A DNA stretch of 64,000 nucleotides, taken from Isoetes taiwanensis. Lineage: Eukaryota > Streptophyta > Lycopodiopsida > Isoetales > Isoetaceae. A model generated the notes under the pieces. That model saw only the letters and a list, made by a program, of their open reading frames with translations. It was not told where the DNA came from and ran no database searches. Shown here one piece after another: positions 33,159-44,639 of this stretch (positions are counted from its first letter, which is position 1; every line of letters begins with the position of its first letter). A program made the position numbers and the translations under genes. The stretch spans positions 8,774,260 through 8,838,259 of the forward strand of contig JAJEKV010000010.1 in NCBI GenBank assembly GCA_021234155.1. Direction: 5' to 3'.

Positions 33159-34833
33159 ATGGCAAGAACAGAATATGAGTTGTCAACCGAGCTCTTTGTA
33201 ACAAAAGGAAGAAGTGCAAAGAAATTAAGCCAAAAGATGTTACCGAGGCTAATTTTCTTCGAGTTTGGAAGATGCCATTGAGGAAAGGGAAGATTAATCT
33301 AAAATCTATCCGGCCTGCCTATGAAACTCAGCTGCACGACCTTCTTGAATGGATTTACCAAAAATCCAAGCCCACTAACAATGAAGTTAGAGTGATCTTT
33401 GCTAGTGCTTTGGCTTGGGCTAACTTCCCTCGAGCAGCTGCAAATCCTGAAGAATATGCTACGATGCTTTCAAGACTTCTGAGCGACAACTTGCAGTTAA
33501 ACAAAAGGGCAATAGTTATAGCAACATCAACTTAGGAAGCTTGCTGCCATGAAAATTGAAAAAGAAGACGAGATTCTATTGAAAGAAGACGACTATTTGA
33601 GAAAATAAGGTGCACTTACTCAAGCTGATTCTATCATCTCTGTATTCGAGGAGCAGATATCTGAAAAAATTTAAAGATAGAGAGGCTTTCGAAAGGGAAT
33701 TTCCAGAAGAACAAGAAACTATTCAAAAGCTGAAATCACAGGAAGAAATGTGGCGTGATCTGTTGGCCAGCACCATAAAAAAGGTGGATAAGAATGGATT
33801 AAAGATATTGAAGACTAATATCTTCGAGTTGAAGTCTGAAGTTGAGGCTATTGAAAAGCATATGAGAAGTTGGCATGCCAAATGCAAACATGTTGATTTT
33901 CTGCAAAGTGAGTCGAACAAAAATTGTATGCACCTAGATATGGGTTCTTATGGCATGCCTTTCTTGAATAATAAGGATGCATGTGAAGCATGTGACCTTT
34001 TGTTCTGTAAAGACTATGAATTGTATGTCAAATTAACTTGTGGCCACAAATACCATATTTTTTGCTTTTCTCCTGTTTTGGATTGTATGTATTGCACTGT
34101 ACCTACTTGTCATGAAGAGGTACCAAGCAGCATCTTGCAAGAGCTGGTATTAAGGAATACCATCACATTGAGAGTGAAGAGGAAAGTGACAATGGTAGTG
34201 ACAAGGAAGAGAAGAAAAACAGGGTGCTGAGGAGCAAGAAAAGATGTAAGGAAGAAGATGATAGTAGCACTTCTCTGTACACAAAGCCTGCTGCTGCTGA
34301 CTTCATTCCAGAGAGAGTTGCAAAGAAGACGACCAAATCTGTAAAGAAGCTCAAACTAGAAAAAGGTAATATCTGAATACAATTTTAATCTGCTTTAAAA
34401 GTGTTCATCTAATCTAACGTGTAGAAATATTATGCACAGGTTTTATTGATGTGGACAAGTCCAATGAAATTTGCTCATGTCAACCCTCAAAAAAGCACAA
34501 GGAAATTCCCAAGGTTAAATGGGCACTTGCTAAAAGGTGATTTTCCCCTCCTGAAAAGAAGATAGGTGATTCCTCAACTCTTGAAGAAAAGAAAAATGGC
34601 AAAACATGTAACACATTTTATTTATTTATTAATTTTTTTGTAAGTGACTTGTTTGTAATGCAGAAACTGTGAATAATATTGCTGATGAAGCTGAGACAAA
34701 AGCAGCTATTGATGAAGTGCTGAAATCACCAGCACTAGGAGAATTGGCCGAGCAATATGATTCTTCTGATGAGGTCGATCCTGATATCACATTGGATAAG
34801 TATTGTCAAGTTAAACAAGTGGAAAGGAAGTGA
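33159..34833 (+). pseudogene. RING-H2-like gene, copy B (zinc ligands intact, frameshifted)
   Basis: The ATG at 33159 is followed by a deletion that shifts the frame near 33180. Coding similarity to copy A resumes with PLRKGKINLKSIRPAYETQL. A coiled-coil-like part (EEMWRDLLASTIKKVDK, FELKSEVEAIEKHM) leads to a RING-H2 pattern with all ligands: CEAC, 16 residues, CGHKYHIFC, six residues, CMYC, which fits C-x2-C-x(9-39)-C-x(1-3)-H-x(2-3)-H-x2-C-x(4-48)-C-x2-C. A one-base loss near 34152 shifts the acidic tail. Further exons follow: GT donor at 34366, AG acceptor at 34439 (exon GFIDVDKSNEICSCQP), an in-frame TGA near 34537, and a last exon at about 34662-34833 (DEAETKAAIDEVLKSPALGE). RING-H2 proteins are usually E3 ubiquitin ligases; that role is inference here. 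Confidence 0.78.
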
Positions 34834-34834
34834 G

Positions 34835-35340
34835 CACCTGCTCTGGAAAAGGAAGGCCATCAATTTTCAATTGTAGGTGGTTTTCTATATGACTTGAAAA
34901 CTTTTGAAAACTTAAGACATGCTCATTTTTGTGAACTGGAGCTATATATTTTGTATCTATGTAACCCTTCCGCACCTTTTAATATATATGACCTACAATA
35001 TTTATTCGGTTATCTTTTGTACTTATCTTCGAACCAATATTTTGATCCACTTGTAAATAAGATTATGTTTTAAAATGCAATTGGGATGGCAAATAAGATT
35101 GTGTTTTAGAATACAATTCGGATGTAAATACGACCGTGCAAGTAATGATGTTATCAAATGAATTACATTGAATTGGTTGTATTTTTATAAATGAGGATGT
35201 TTAAAAATGAATTGCATTGAATGAATTTACAAATCATTTGCATTGAATTGCACATAAGGATGTTTACAAATGAATTGCATTGAATTGGTTGTATTTTTAC
35301 AATGGTAATGTTATTCTACAATTTTGCATGGAATGAAATG
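34835..35340. other. A/T-rich intergenic with repeated TGAATTGCATTGAATTG
   Basis: The phrase AATGAATTGCATTGAATTGG or close variants occurs near 35160, 35210, 35235 and 35270. This is a short degenerate repeat in an A/T-rich spacer. No gene. Confidence 0.6.
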
Positions 35341-35345
35341 TTAGT

Positions 35346-37190
35346 TTATATTTCATTGTCTCCATTCTTTCTTCTTCTTTTCTTTGCACCCGTTGCAATT
35401 TTTCCTGTTTGTGATTTTGAGTCAACTGCATCTCGTGCAAAAATTGAAGTGTTTTGTGATATGACGTGATCATGCACATCTTCATCAAGCTCATATTGGT
35501 TGTTTCCCCCTTGATAAACAATATTCACTGAAGTAACTAAATGACTGTAAACACTACATTCAGGATCATATTCCAGCAACTCATATTGCAGCCTCCAATG
35601 AATTTATAATACCTTCCCGTTACCACTTCATTCCTACCAAACTTCTGCCCCCAAGGATCCTTATATGCTTTTTGTACAACATGTTTCACTGCATTTTAGA
35701 ATATAGAAATCTATCTTTTCTTTGTTGTTAGGCTCAGTATTGACTGCAAAGGTATCCCCAATTGCAATCATATCTGACTTCCATTTTGGAGCTCCCTCAT
35801 ACATAGGACCATCAGCAGCTTCATCTTTATATTTAGCACATGGTTTTAGTTCAGAAAAAAATCCATGTGCCTATTCTCTCCTTGTTTGGACACTTGCCAT
35901 ATTTACCAAGCCAATAATTGTGGCAGAAACAAGAGATGTGTGCTACTTGAATAGGGTCTGTACTTTGAATAGGCCTGATGGCATGGAAATGACTTGATCC
36001 AACTAGAGTTGCACAATCATACCTCTCACTCCTGTCAACTGCATCTGTTCCAATTTTCCAGAAATATCTGCTATTACACAAACATAGAACAATTTTAATT
36101 CAAACAAACTATGAATTGCTAACAATGGTTTTGAGATAATACCTATATCTGTCCTTTCCTTCAATTGTGGAATGTTCTTTGAAATGTCTTGTACAAAAAA
36201 CAACTACATTATGTGCATTTCTCAAAGGTGTTGAATTTCTCTTTAACATTTCATGAGTTAGTGCCCTCTTAATGACAGCTCCAGCACCATCATGTTCACA
36301 TGTATCAAGAAATAGCACCATGGTATAAAGCAAAGTAATTCCAATTTATTGGAATGCTGGAGTTTTAGTAGTATCTACCAAGGAAATAAAATTGTTTTGC
36401 ACCGTTAAACTAATGAGAGCATCCATTAGACCACATAATATGGTGCTTATATTTGATAACTCTGTCTATTAAAAAATTTGCATGTTTGAGCAAGCAGTGT
36501 TGCACAAATAAGATATCATGATCCATATCATCTGAGATGTAGAAATGAGCCTCTTTGATAATTCTTCTTTCACTCTCTTCCAAATGAAGATCATCATATC
36601 TTGTTGCATGTCTGTATGTAATATGTGCCAAAATTATGCACTGATCCTTCCTCCAATGAAGACTTTGGATTTCTTATTGGATTTTAAAAGTATAATTCTC
36701 AGCAAAATCAATTACTGGTACAATTGAATCCTTTGGAAATGTTGCCAAACATTCCCTGAATTGTTTGGCCTGCCACCTCCCCCCATAGTTGTGTGGAATG
36801 AACTCCTTCAAGACTGTCTTTGCATTCTCAAAAATCTCAGCAACATTTGATGATTTGTAAACCAATTTGGTTACTGGTTTTTTAGAAACCTTATAACTTC
36901 CATTATCCTCAAGTTCCTCCACATACTCATAGACCCACAGTAGTAAACAACAGCATGTGTAAGCAACAGGAGACATCGTAAATAGAAATATAGCATGCAA
37001 TCTAAGAAGACGGCAATCCTCAACTTGTATATGTCTTCCAGTCCACTTGATGTCCTTTCAGAAGTTTCTTTTCTTTTGAACATATTGGTAACTTGCTAGG
37101 CCCACACTTTTGGCATTGTCTAACATATATAATTCTTCTACAAATATGCTTTTGGGATATTCTTAATTGATGCTTTCTCCTAAAATTGAC
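35346..37190 (-). pseudogene. C-terminal half of a 'DFAENY' RNase H-like family protein (decayed)
   Basis: In order on the minus strand: CQKCGPSKLPICSKEKK and HQVDWKTYTS (37140-37020), TKLVYKSSNVAEIFENA (about 36850), RWQAKQFRECLATFPKDSI, then VPVIDFAENYTFKIQ (36720-36674), LAHITYRHATRYDD, HFYISDDMDHDILFVQHCLL (36550-36480), HHIMWSNGCSH (36430) and, after a stop and frameshift, CEHDGAGAVIKRALTHEML (36310-36230). RYFWKIGTDAVDRSERYDCA (36070-36010) follows. I recall similar motif series (DFAENY ... SDGCxxQFK ... HGKGxxDGxGAxVKR) in uncharacterised proteins of plants and animals. Their spacing suggests a DDE/RNase H-like fold, which is inference. Here the D of SDG is Asn. The gene is broken by several frameshifts. 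Confidence 0.65.
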
Positions 37191-38600
37191 ACGTACCTTT
37201 CTGAGGGAAAAATAGGGCTTTATATAAAAAATATAGAAAAAAACAGAGAAATAAGGGATTTGGCCGGCGTGCCATGCAGTCGAATTTGATTTGGCTATGA
37301 CGTCTTGCATCGCCATCGCCAGAGCTGGGAAGCGGCACAAGCTCCATCTATTGCAGAGAACCCAGACAGGTATTTGTGATCTGAGTGATCTGATCTTGGC
37401 AGCAGAAGCATTGAACGTGTAGAAAGGCAAAAATCGAGTACATATCTGTGCTTTTAGTAAATTATTTCAGCTTCTGCGCTTGAATCTGCCATGTATTTGC
37501 ATCTGAGTTCCAATAACCACGTTAACCTACTTTCCTTGCTCTATATCCTAGCATATTTTCTATGCCAGCTATTAAGAATATCTTTCACTGCTATAGATAA
37601 TATAGAGTTGCAATTATTAAGTTTCTTTTGTTAGTCTATTTTCATTACCATCAACTTTGTTGCTTTGAATGAACAGGCAAACTTTTAAATAGAAGTGATG
37701 GCTGTGGTGGCTTGATTATATGTTCAATTGTATGTTTTTGTTAACCCAGATGATTTACCAAGACCATTTATTCCATGTCTTAGCCAAAATCAAATTTTCC
37801 TGCTCGAAAATGTGCTAGTCTAGTGATCCTTTCTATTTATATTATTATCTTATAAGTTACTGTTAATGTTTGAATGTAAAGAAATGGTAGAGTTAACACA
37901 CATTGTGTTGTGTTTGTGAAGATATAATCAGAATATGAGTCAGATAGTGATGCCATATGATGATGGATGGGATATTTAACTTCTCATGTGCTGTTTGTTT
38001 GCTTTTTTTGTTATTAATGCAGATGGTGTCTAGGAATAATATGGCTATAAGATCTGATTTTGAGCTAAACTCGATGGCAGTTAAAGTGTTTATTACATGT
38101 CTATTTGAACTCTCACTATTCTTTCAATTTGCAACTTGTATAAGCATGATCTTGATTGGTATGGAAGCACAAAGTGCTGAGTTAGCTATTTAAAACACTT
38201 TGCAATACAATGGGCATCATCATTTTCTGTACCTGATGTTTTTGATGGTATAAAGTGTCAGGTGCATAGTAGATTATGCTAGGCACCTATAATTTAGATT
38301 ACTATGTGTTGAAGCATGAAACTTCTTCTTAGGTCTGAAACCATGATGATCAAGAAAAGGCTTGAGATTCTATAGAAACATTATATGCTGTACCACTACA
38401 ATTATGCATTGGGGTTCTCAACCAAAATTGAAGCAATGATGTTAGAAATACTTTGTGAACCGATAAAATGAACCTTGGCTAATTAGTCAAGCTTCAGATT
38501 GAGCTAGTTCTTCGTCAAGATCAAAAGAGCCAAAATGTTTTCATACGGATATGATAGTCTTTGAGATTAATAAAATGCATGAATACCATCCATGGCTAAA
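37191..38600. other. Intergenic or intron-like stretch, no recognised gene
   Basis: A T-rich plus-strand frame near 37957-38193 is hydrophobic but has no motif. The stretch separates the two halves of the DFAENY-type relic and could be partly inserted sequence. Confidence 0.45.
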
Positions 38601-38619
38601 ATATGAGATACAACTTTTT

Positions 38620-39712
38620 GATGGCATTCTAGAATGGAGCTCGCGTGAAAACGACAAAAACCTCCCAATAGATAGGCTTCCCATTCATCTCAGCAGATTT
38701 TCTACAATGGTGGATAATGGGTAGCCGCGCACATGCGAACTACCCACAAAGGAAAATAAAGGGAATGTCCAATTATACAACTTGGACCCCATGAAATACA
38801 ATGCTAAGAGATGTTTAGTTTGTGTACCTGCCAAAAGCTTATCACCGGGATTAAAAAAACCCCGCCCTTTCGGGTTTTCGAGGAAAACCCCTACTGATAA
38901 GCCTTCGGCAAGGGGCTTGGACAAACGTAAGACTGAGAATTCGCTCTAAAAAAACCCACGAATGGAGAAGTCGAAGCTGCTGCCGCTTGCCAACCTATAC
39001 CTGCACATCACCAACACTAAAACAAATGTGACAAAACAAACCTCCCAAAGTGGAGGGGTTGATCACGCGTGCCACGCGACAACAACAAAAACCTCTTTTA
39101 ATAGAGGGGCTGGTCACGCGTGTCAGACGACAAATACATTAAACAATTAAGGGGAGGAGGGGGAGGTGGGTTTCAAAGAATAGAGAATAAGATACTGCTG
39201 AGAGAGAAGAGGAAGCGCCAATGAGACGTTGATGAAGAACCTCGCCAACCAGAGAAGGCATGCAATGCATGCATGCGAGACATGCATGCTCGCTCCCTCT
39301 AGAATCTCGAACCGAGGGCTCGGATCGATGGCATTCTAGAATGGAGCTCGCATGAAAACGACAAAAACCTCCCATATAGAAGAGAACTTCCTTATCAAAA
39401 TGGGATCAAGGACGAAGGTCAAAGGATTATGGCTAAATAATAGGCAAGGCCGAGAAAGAACATGCCACTGCATTAAAGAAATGCCAAATTGGTCAATCCA
39501 AGGAGAATCCCCTCCCCTGCATGGTCTCAAAGAATAGAGAATAAGGTACTGTTGAGAGAGAAGAGGAAGTGCCGATGAGACGTTGATGAAGAACCTCGCC
39601 TAATAGCGATCTCTCAACGAGTAGAAGGCATGCATGCATGCATAGACATGCATGCTCGCTCCCTCTAGAATCTCGATCCGAGGGCTCGGATCGATGGCAT
39701 TACATTTTGACC
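38620..39712 (+). repeat. Tandem repeat block with CATGCATG tracts
   Basis: GATGGCATTCTAGAATGGAGCTCGC occurs near 38620 and 39328, each followed by TGAAAACGACAAAAACCTCC. GAGAGAAGAGGAAG...CGATGAGACGTTGATGAAG occurs near 39200 and 39555, each followed by GGCATGCA...CATGCATGC and CCCTCTAGAATCTCGA. The unit is about 360 bp. Two shorter repeats with CACGCGTG (39066 and 39115) lie inside. Insertion of the unit splits the DFAENY-type relic. Confidence 0.8.
38837..38902. repeat. Stem-loop, copy 2
   Basis: GCTTATCACCGGGATTAAAA ... CCCCGCCC ... GGGTTTTCGAGG ... TGATAAGC forms a stem with 8-bp outer arms (GCTTATCA/TGATAAGC). The core resembles the LINE-associated block at 18085-18152 and that at 61397-61460. 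Confidence 0.7.
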
Positions 39713-40043
39713 TTTGTATGGATGAGACAACCTATGGTCTTGTATGACATACTCCCAAACTCGTGCCCCCAACAAAAATATTAGTTAACATAAGGAACGA
39801 CTAATTTAAGAGTATATATTTAATGTCAATGGCTTCGTTTGCAATCCCTCAAAAAGTATCTAATTAATGTCAATGGCTTCTTTTGCAATCGCTCAAACTG
39901 AAACAGATTTCGAACATCCATATTTATGTTAGGCCTAACGACCACAATTCAAACAATAGTAAGTGAACTGGAATTTCTTGTAAAGTTAAACATTCATGTA
40001 TATACCATTCATCAGCTTTATCTCATGCACATACTAGTGACCT

Positions 40044-40990
40044 TCAAAGCTCACTAGTAGAAGCATAGATGCACTTTCTTGCCATGCATGTTGATCCAGG
40101 CCCATACACTTCAGAAGTGCACTTGCAACCAACACGATGCAATTTTTCATCATGTCTGACTTTGTTTCTTGCAACTTTTACAAAGTCTACTTTCATATGA
40201 TACACAAAACAACATGTCTCTCTATCCTTAACCTTCCTAACATAGGGAGGCTTCAAAGTATTAAATAGTGAAAATGAGACCTCAAACTTCGGATATTCAC
40301 ATCTGAAACATTGGTAGAAAGATAGCTGCAATACATGCAACGAATAATTAGCACCAGACAATGTGAAAACAGTCCAATAAAAAGGACTATTATATGAATA
40401 AACTACAAACAATAATCTAACCGGAGTCTCTTCTAAGGAGTGTAGAGAATGCATAATTTTCTTCCTTTTAGCTAATCTTATCTTTAAAACATGCTTCTTG
40501 GAAGGAGACACTCTAGTGTTGTTCCTTCAAAAGTCAACAAAGAGAGCTTGTCAAATCTTGTGCTTTTCTTGAACATGGACCATGGGCCATTACCATGTTC
40601 AGCAGCTAACCTTCTATTAACTGCAACTGTAACAATTTTCCTATTTAGATTCATTTGTTTGGCAAAAGCACATTTGTTTGTATCAGTGCTAACTGCAAAA
40701 GACATTGCAGCACTTCTGACTCTTCAAGTAGCAGTGGTTTTCGAGTACTTATGGGCTTCAAAAGAATCCCTCAAATTTTTAATAATCGTGTTCATTGTTT
40801 TCACTTCTTTTGTACATGGAACACCAAGTTCTGGCACACATTTGGCAGCACCACTTATGGTTTATTTTCTGTCAGCAGGTTTAGCATTTTCACAAATTTG
40901 ATTCACTGATAGCTTCTTTTTTTCCCCAGGTAAGAAAACCTCTCTGCAAGGCTGCATCATCTGTTGCTGCTTCTTTTTCCTTTTTTTCTG
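40044..40990 (-). pseudogene. N-terminal half of the 'DFAENY' family protein (decayed)
   Basis: Minus-strand frames show PGEKKKLSVNQICENAKPADRK (near 40930-40870; quoted in part), AMSFAVSTDTNKCAFAKQMN and NLNRKIVTVAVNRRLAAEHG (40710-40600), then after an A/T-rich gap FEVSFSLFNTLKPPYVRKVK and DRETCCFVYHMKVDFVKVAR (40300-40180), and HRVGCKCTSEVYG. In the family as I recall it, a 'LKP-x2-V-x2-L/VKDR-x-TCC-x2-H' block precedes the DFAENY half. Both halves lie in the same orientation, separated by the repeat block at 38620-39712. Confidence 0.6.
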
Positions 40991-41029
40991 CCTTTAAATT
41001 CTTCTTATCTCAGCAGTATATTTTTTTAA

Positions 41030-41870
41030 TATAACTTCAGCAGAATGTTGGCAGGGCATATTCTCACAACGTTCATTCAAGCAGGAATTAGTCATCATCT
41101 AATTTACTCTTAATTATCAAGTGTGTAGAAAAAGAAAACAACATAGTATAAGCATATGCATGAAGTGTATAATTTATAGGAACTGAAGAACAAAGTCAAA
41201 ATTCTTGGAGAAGTTGTTACCTAGATTGTTTAAAGCATCCCGCCTTTCAAGCTATTATGCTTGCAAGTCTGAAAGTGCAAAGATTCTTAAATGTAGTCAA
41301 CCTAGATAGAAGACACGAATAAAAGTCAAACAATATTTGAGGAAATAAACCTTCTTGTTCTTGACAATGGAAATCCATAGTATGCTCAGCATCATCTTCA
41401 TCAAAAACATTTAAAGGCATGAAATCTTTAGCAGCATCTCGACAAGAAGCATTTGAAGTCAGAACAATTTCTGCACCTTCCTTGGAAAATACATTTGAAG
41501 GTGTAAATTCATTAGCAACATGTTCTTGAAAATGAAATGAAGATCTGAAATTGTCGGTAGCATCTTCAAAATAACTGTCATCTCCATCAAAAAATTCAAA
41601 GCTAAGTTTTATCTTTTAGCACCACAACAGCACAATTTTTTTCTAAATTTTCAGGTGCTGAATTGGCTTCGAATTCCCTCCTTATATTTGAGAAATGTCT
41701 ATACTTGCAGGTAAGGGAGCTGGAGACTGGGCTTGTAATATTTCGTTCTCAGCAAAATTATTTGAGAATGTTGAACAACAATTAAAAAAATATTCTGATT
41801 TCTGAACAAAATCATGCAGACCGGAATAGAGTCTATCGACATCAAATTTGAATGAATTCTTTGCCAATGA
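41030..41870 (-). pseudogene. Upstream exon-like segments of the 'DFAENY' relic
   Basis: A long open minus-strand stretch at about 41600-41345 reads FEFFDGDDSYFEDATDNFRS and VFSKEGAEIVLTSNASCRDA. It is acidic and has two similar 'F-x-P-x-NVF' repeats (EFTPSNVF, DFMPLNVF). Another short frame at 41100-41030 reads MTNSCLNERCENMPCQHSAE, with paired Cys. These are likely upstream exons of the same gene. Function unknown. Confidence 0.4.
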
Positions 41871-43002
41871 AGCTAGGAAAGCCTTTTTTCAGTCAAAAAC
41901 CATAGCTTTCTTGCTCCAAGCAAGAAACCCAATTCTACATCAAAACATTGTGAATTCTGCCAATTTCCATTTCGGAAATCAATCTACACTTCCAAGATCG
42001 CTGAGTTGGCGAGACTCAAGGTCCTTAATTGATCTTGAAGGCCAACTAATTCTCCTGCTCCCCCGAATAGCTATGGCAGATGAAGTGTGAGAAGGGCGAA
42101 GTTTTTGGTGAAGGGATGAAGAAGGGCAAACAACACTTCCCAGCACGAGTATCGCGACATGTTTTTTTTGAACATATCAAATGAAAATACACCCCTTTGT
42201 AGATCTAACAAAAATTTTCAGCATATAATTGTCATCATTTGTCGAGTGAATTTTCAATGAATAACTTCAGCTAGTGACAACTTGCATGTTTCTTCCAACA
42301 AATGCGGTTCCTGGGATGTACATTGGGTTGGATCTGTTTGAGGTATTTCTTCAATGCTCTTCATGCATGTCTTTCTGTTTCTAATAGGGTTGTACCAAAT
42401 ATACCTTAACTTTAATTTCTTGTCAGCAGCACTTTCAAGCAGGTTCAATCCTAGTTTCTATGCATTAGGTAATGGTGCTGCCAAAATTGATCACTGAAGT
42501 CGTGCATTATGGTAACATTGTTTATGTGCTCTCCACTCTTTTAATTTGCTCACCTTCCTTACGCACTCTTAAGAATAAATGCAGAGCCCTTGAAAAAGAA
42601 GATGGATAATGTTATGTTTTTTATAGATGTGCTTCGACTTAATTCCCATCTGGCCATAATGTTTTAGATTATTCTTACAGCTTGGTCTAGCATGGTAGCA
42701 TGCATTGTACATAATCTACCAAGACACCCAGCCAGTGGCTAAACACATACTTAATGGGAATTTGACGTTGGCTTTCTACATGTAACATATTGGTGGCATT
42801 CCACAAGTATTGTTTATAAGTATCCTTTCTATTTGAGCAAGTTGATAAGTATCTATTTTAGTCTGCACGGATTTTGAGTACTTTTTTCTGTATATATGGT
42901 TGTATATATAAGATGGATGTTCCTCATCCTCTTCTTTCAAAACGGCAAGCACTTGTAGCACATTTGCCTTAAATCTCCGTCATTTCCCTATCACCCAAAA
43001 AA
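41871..43002. other. Intergenic, no recognised gene
   Basis: Open frames here are short and without motifs. The stretch is A/T-rich and no repeat family is recognised. Confidence 0.5.
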
Positions 43003-43308
43003 CTTTTCTATGCTATGCAGGTGTTAGATTACGCATGTTGAAGGTTCTTATATTATATTATCCTTTGGTGATCGGAGATCCTTTACACATGTATATATTC
43101 TAAACTAAGAAGATGCTCACGAAAATATGATGCTGAGTTGCACATATATCATGTCCATTGGAGACGTAGAAAGTGCTTTTGATTCATTTAAAAATCTTGT
43201 TGAAAACCTATTGACTTTTTGCACGTGATTATTTTCCTCCAAAATCTTGGTGAAAAGTTTTATTTTATTGCGAAATGCCCCTACTATACAACCAACCTGG
43301 GCACTGAA
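43003..43308 (+). repeat. Dispersed repeat R1, copy 3
   Basis: This matches 14955-15310 through ATCCTTTGGTGATCGGAGAT, TTTTTGCACGTGATT and ACCAACCTGGGCACTG. It lies more than 22 kb from the other two copies. Confidence 0.85.
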
Positions 43309-44639
43309 ATTTATAGCCCTTACAACAAAGTGCTAAACAAAGGGCCCGTAGTCTCTATGATGGATTGCATCTCGAGCTTAGTTTATCATAACATGAGACG
43401 TTGCCTCTATTCCTTTATTATTTATCATGTCTAACTCAGTTAGCAACACATCTAGAAGTACTTGAGAACTTAGGCTGCAACAGCCTCCAATTTTAAAATG
43501 ACGTTAAGAATAGCTGATGCCATCCTGACAAGCAATGGCCAAATGAACCCCAAGCTTAAATCCTTTCCTCTTGCCTATGATACTCGTTTCAAATTTTTAA
43601 ACTTCACTACACAGAATGTGAAGATCACTAAATGGAATTTAGAGAATGAACATAAAGCTAGACTAAATAACTCTATGTTTAACAAATACAGGAAAATTTG
43701 CAAGAAATACATACTGGTCAAAAAAATGCGTTGTGGATTACAAATACAAACGAATTATATACAAACAAGGGTTCACCTTGCATAACTCACATTTGGACAA
43801 AAATAATATTTCTTCTTGAAAGTTGATCTAAGCATTCTTGTAGCAATCACATTATTGATGTGATCAATTCTATTCAAGTAGCCTTTAGAATACAAAAAGA
43901 AAAACAAAAAACCAATAACACATTAAAAAGATGTGAATACCAGTCAAAGGCCTTAGCAGCCAGGTCCAAAATATCAAACAACAATTTTCGGCTAGCTCCA
44001 AGGCCAAACAGCAAATTTCGACCACTTCCAAACAGGCAGGAACAACCCCAGCCAAGATCCGACGAGCTCCAAAGAAGCAGGCTATACTTTCATCTCCAAG
44101 CAAGCAAACTAAGGATTCAAGAAGCAGCCTTACCAGGTTTATCAAGGTTGATGCAGCCGTCTCTTGCCCTAGGAATAGCAAGGCACGAAACATATAGTGT
44201 CCCAAAGAAATCGCACCAAGGCTTCCTTGTTTCACCTCCATCAAAAGCGCTCATCTTGATAGTTCAGAAACCAACCATACAAAATAATATTCTAAAAATT
44301 CGCCCCACACAAAGTTTTCTTAAAACAAAAGTATCAAACCCCCAAATATGCAGGTCTACACACCATATGATTCTGGGCAAAATATTGCCTAGAATAATAA
44401 TCCTAACCAGCTATACCAGTCAAACCGTTGAAAATTTGGAGCATTTATTATAGAAAAGACCTTTGAAGCTTCTGCACGAGGATTCAAGAGAAGAACGACG
44501 ACGACAACGACTGATTAAATCGGACTTCTGAAGACCCATAAAGGTCATGAAGCTGAAGTACAACAAAAAGCGAATATGTTTATCTATATCTGATATGAAT
44601 GCTCCAAGATAGATGGGATCCATCTGCCACAAAAGGTTA
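43309..44639. other. Unassigned stretch with two plus-strand open frames
   Basis: Frames at 43498-43785 (95 codons) and 43860-44453 (197 codons) are Gln/Lys/Ser-rich with no motif. The second contains RRLAPRPNSKFRPLPN-like basic sequence (FRLAPRPNSKFRPLPNRQ). Codon usage and composition do not persuade me that they are genes. The stretch directly follows the 3' end of the LINE fragment on its right and could be unrelated insertion debris. Confidence 0.4.

Larger units (their letters stand above)
20118..34834 (+). repeat. Segmental duplication, copy B (contains Helitron pair)
   Basis: This copy starts at the right half of repeat R1 (TTTTTGCACGTGATT), continues with the LRR relic and the block ending ATTCTTCATA at 21190, is interrupted by 21191-32642, resumes at TGCTCT...GATCAGAGG (32643) and ends with the RING-like gene. 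Removing the insertion restores co-linearity with copy A. Confidence 0.85.

Noticed and set aside
43860-44453. 197-codon plus-strand frame
   Set aside because: No motif, low-complexity composition and no splice or promoter context; not listed as a gene.
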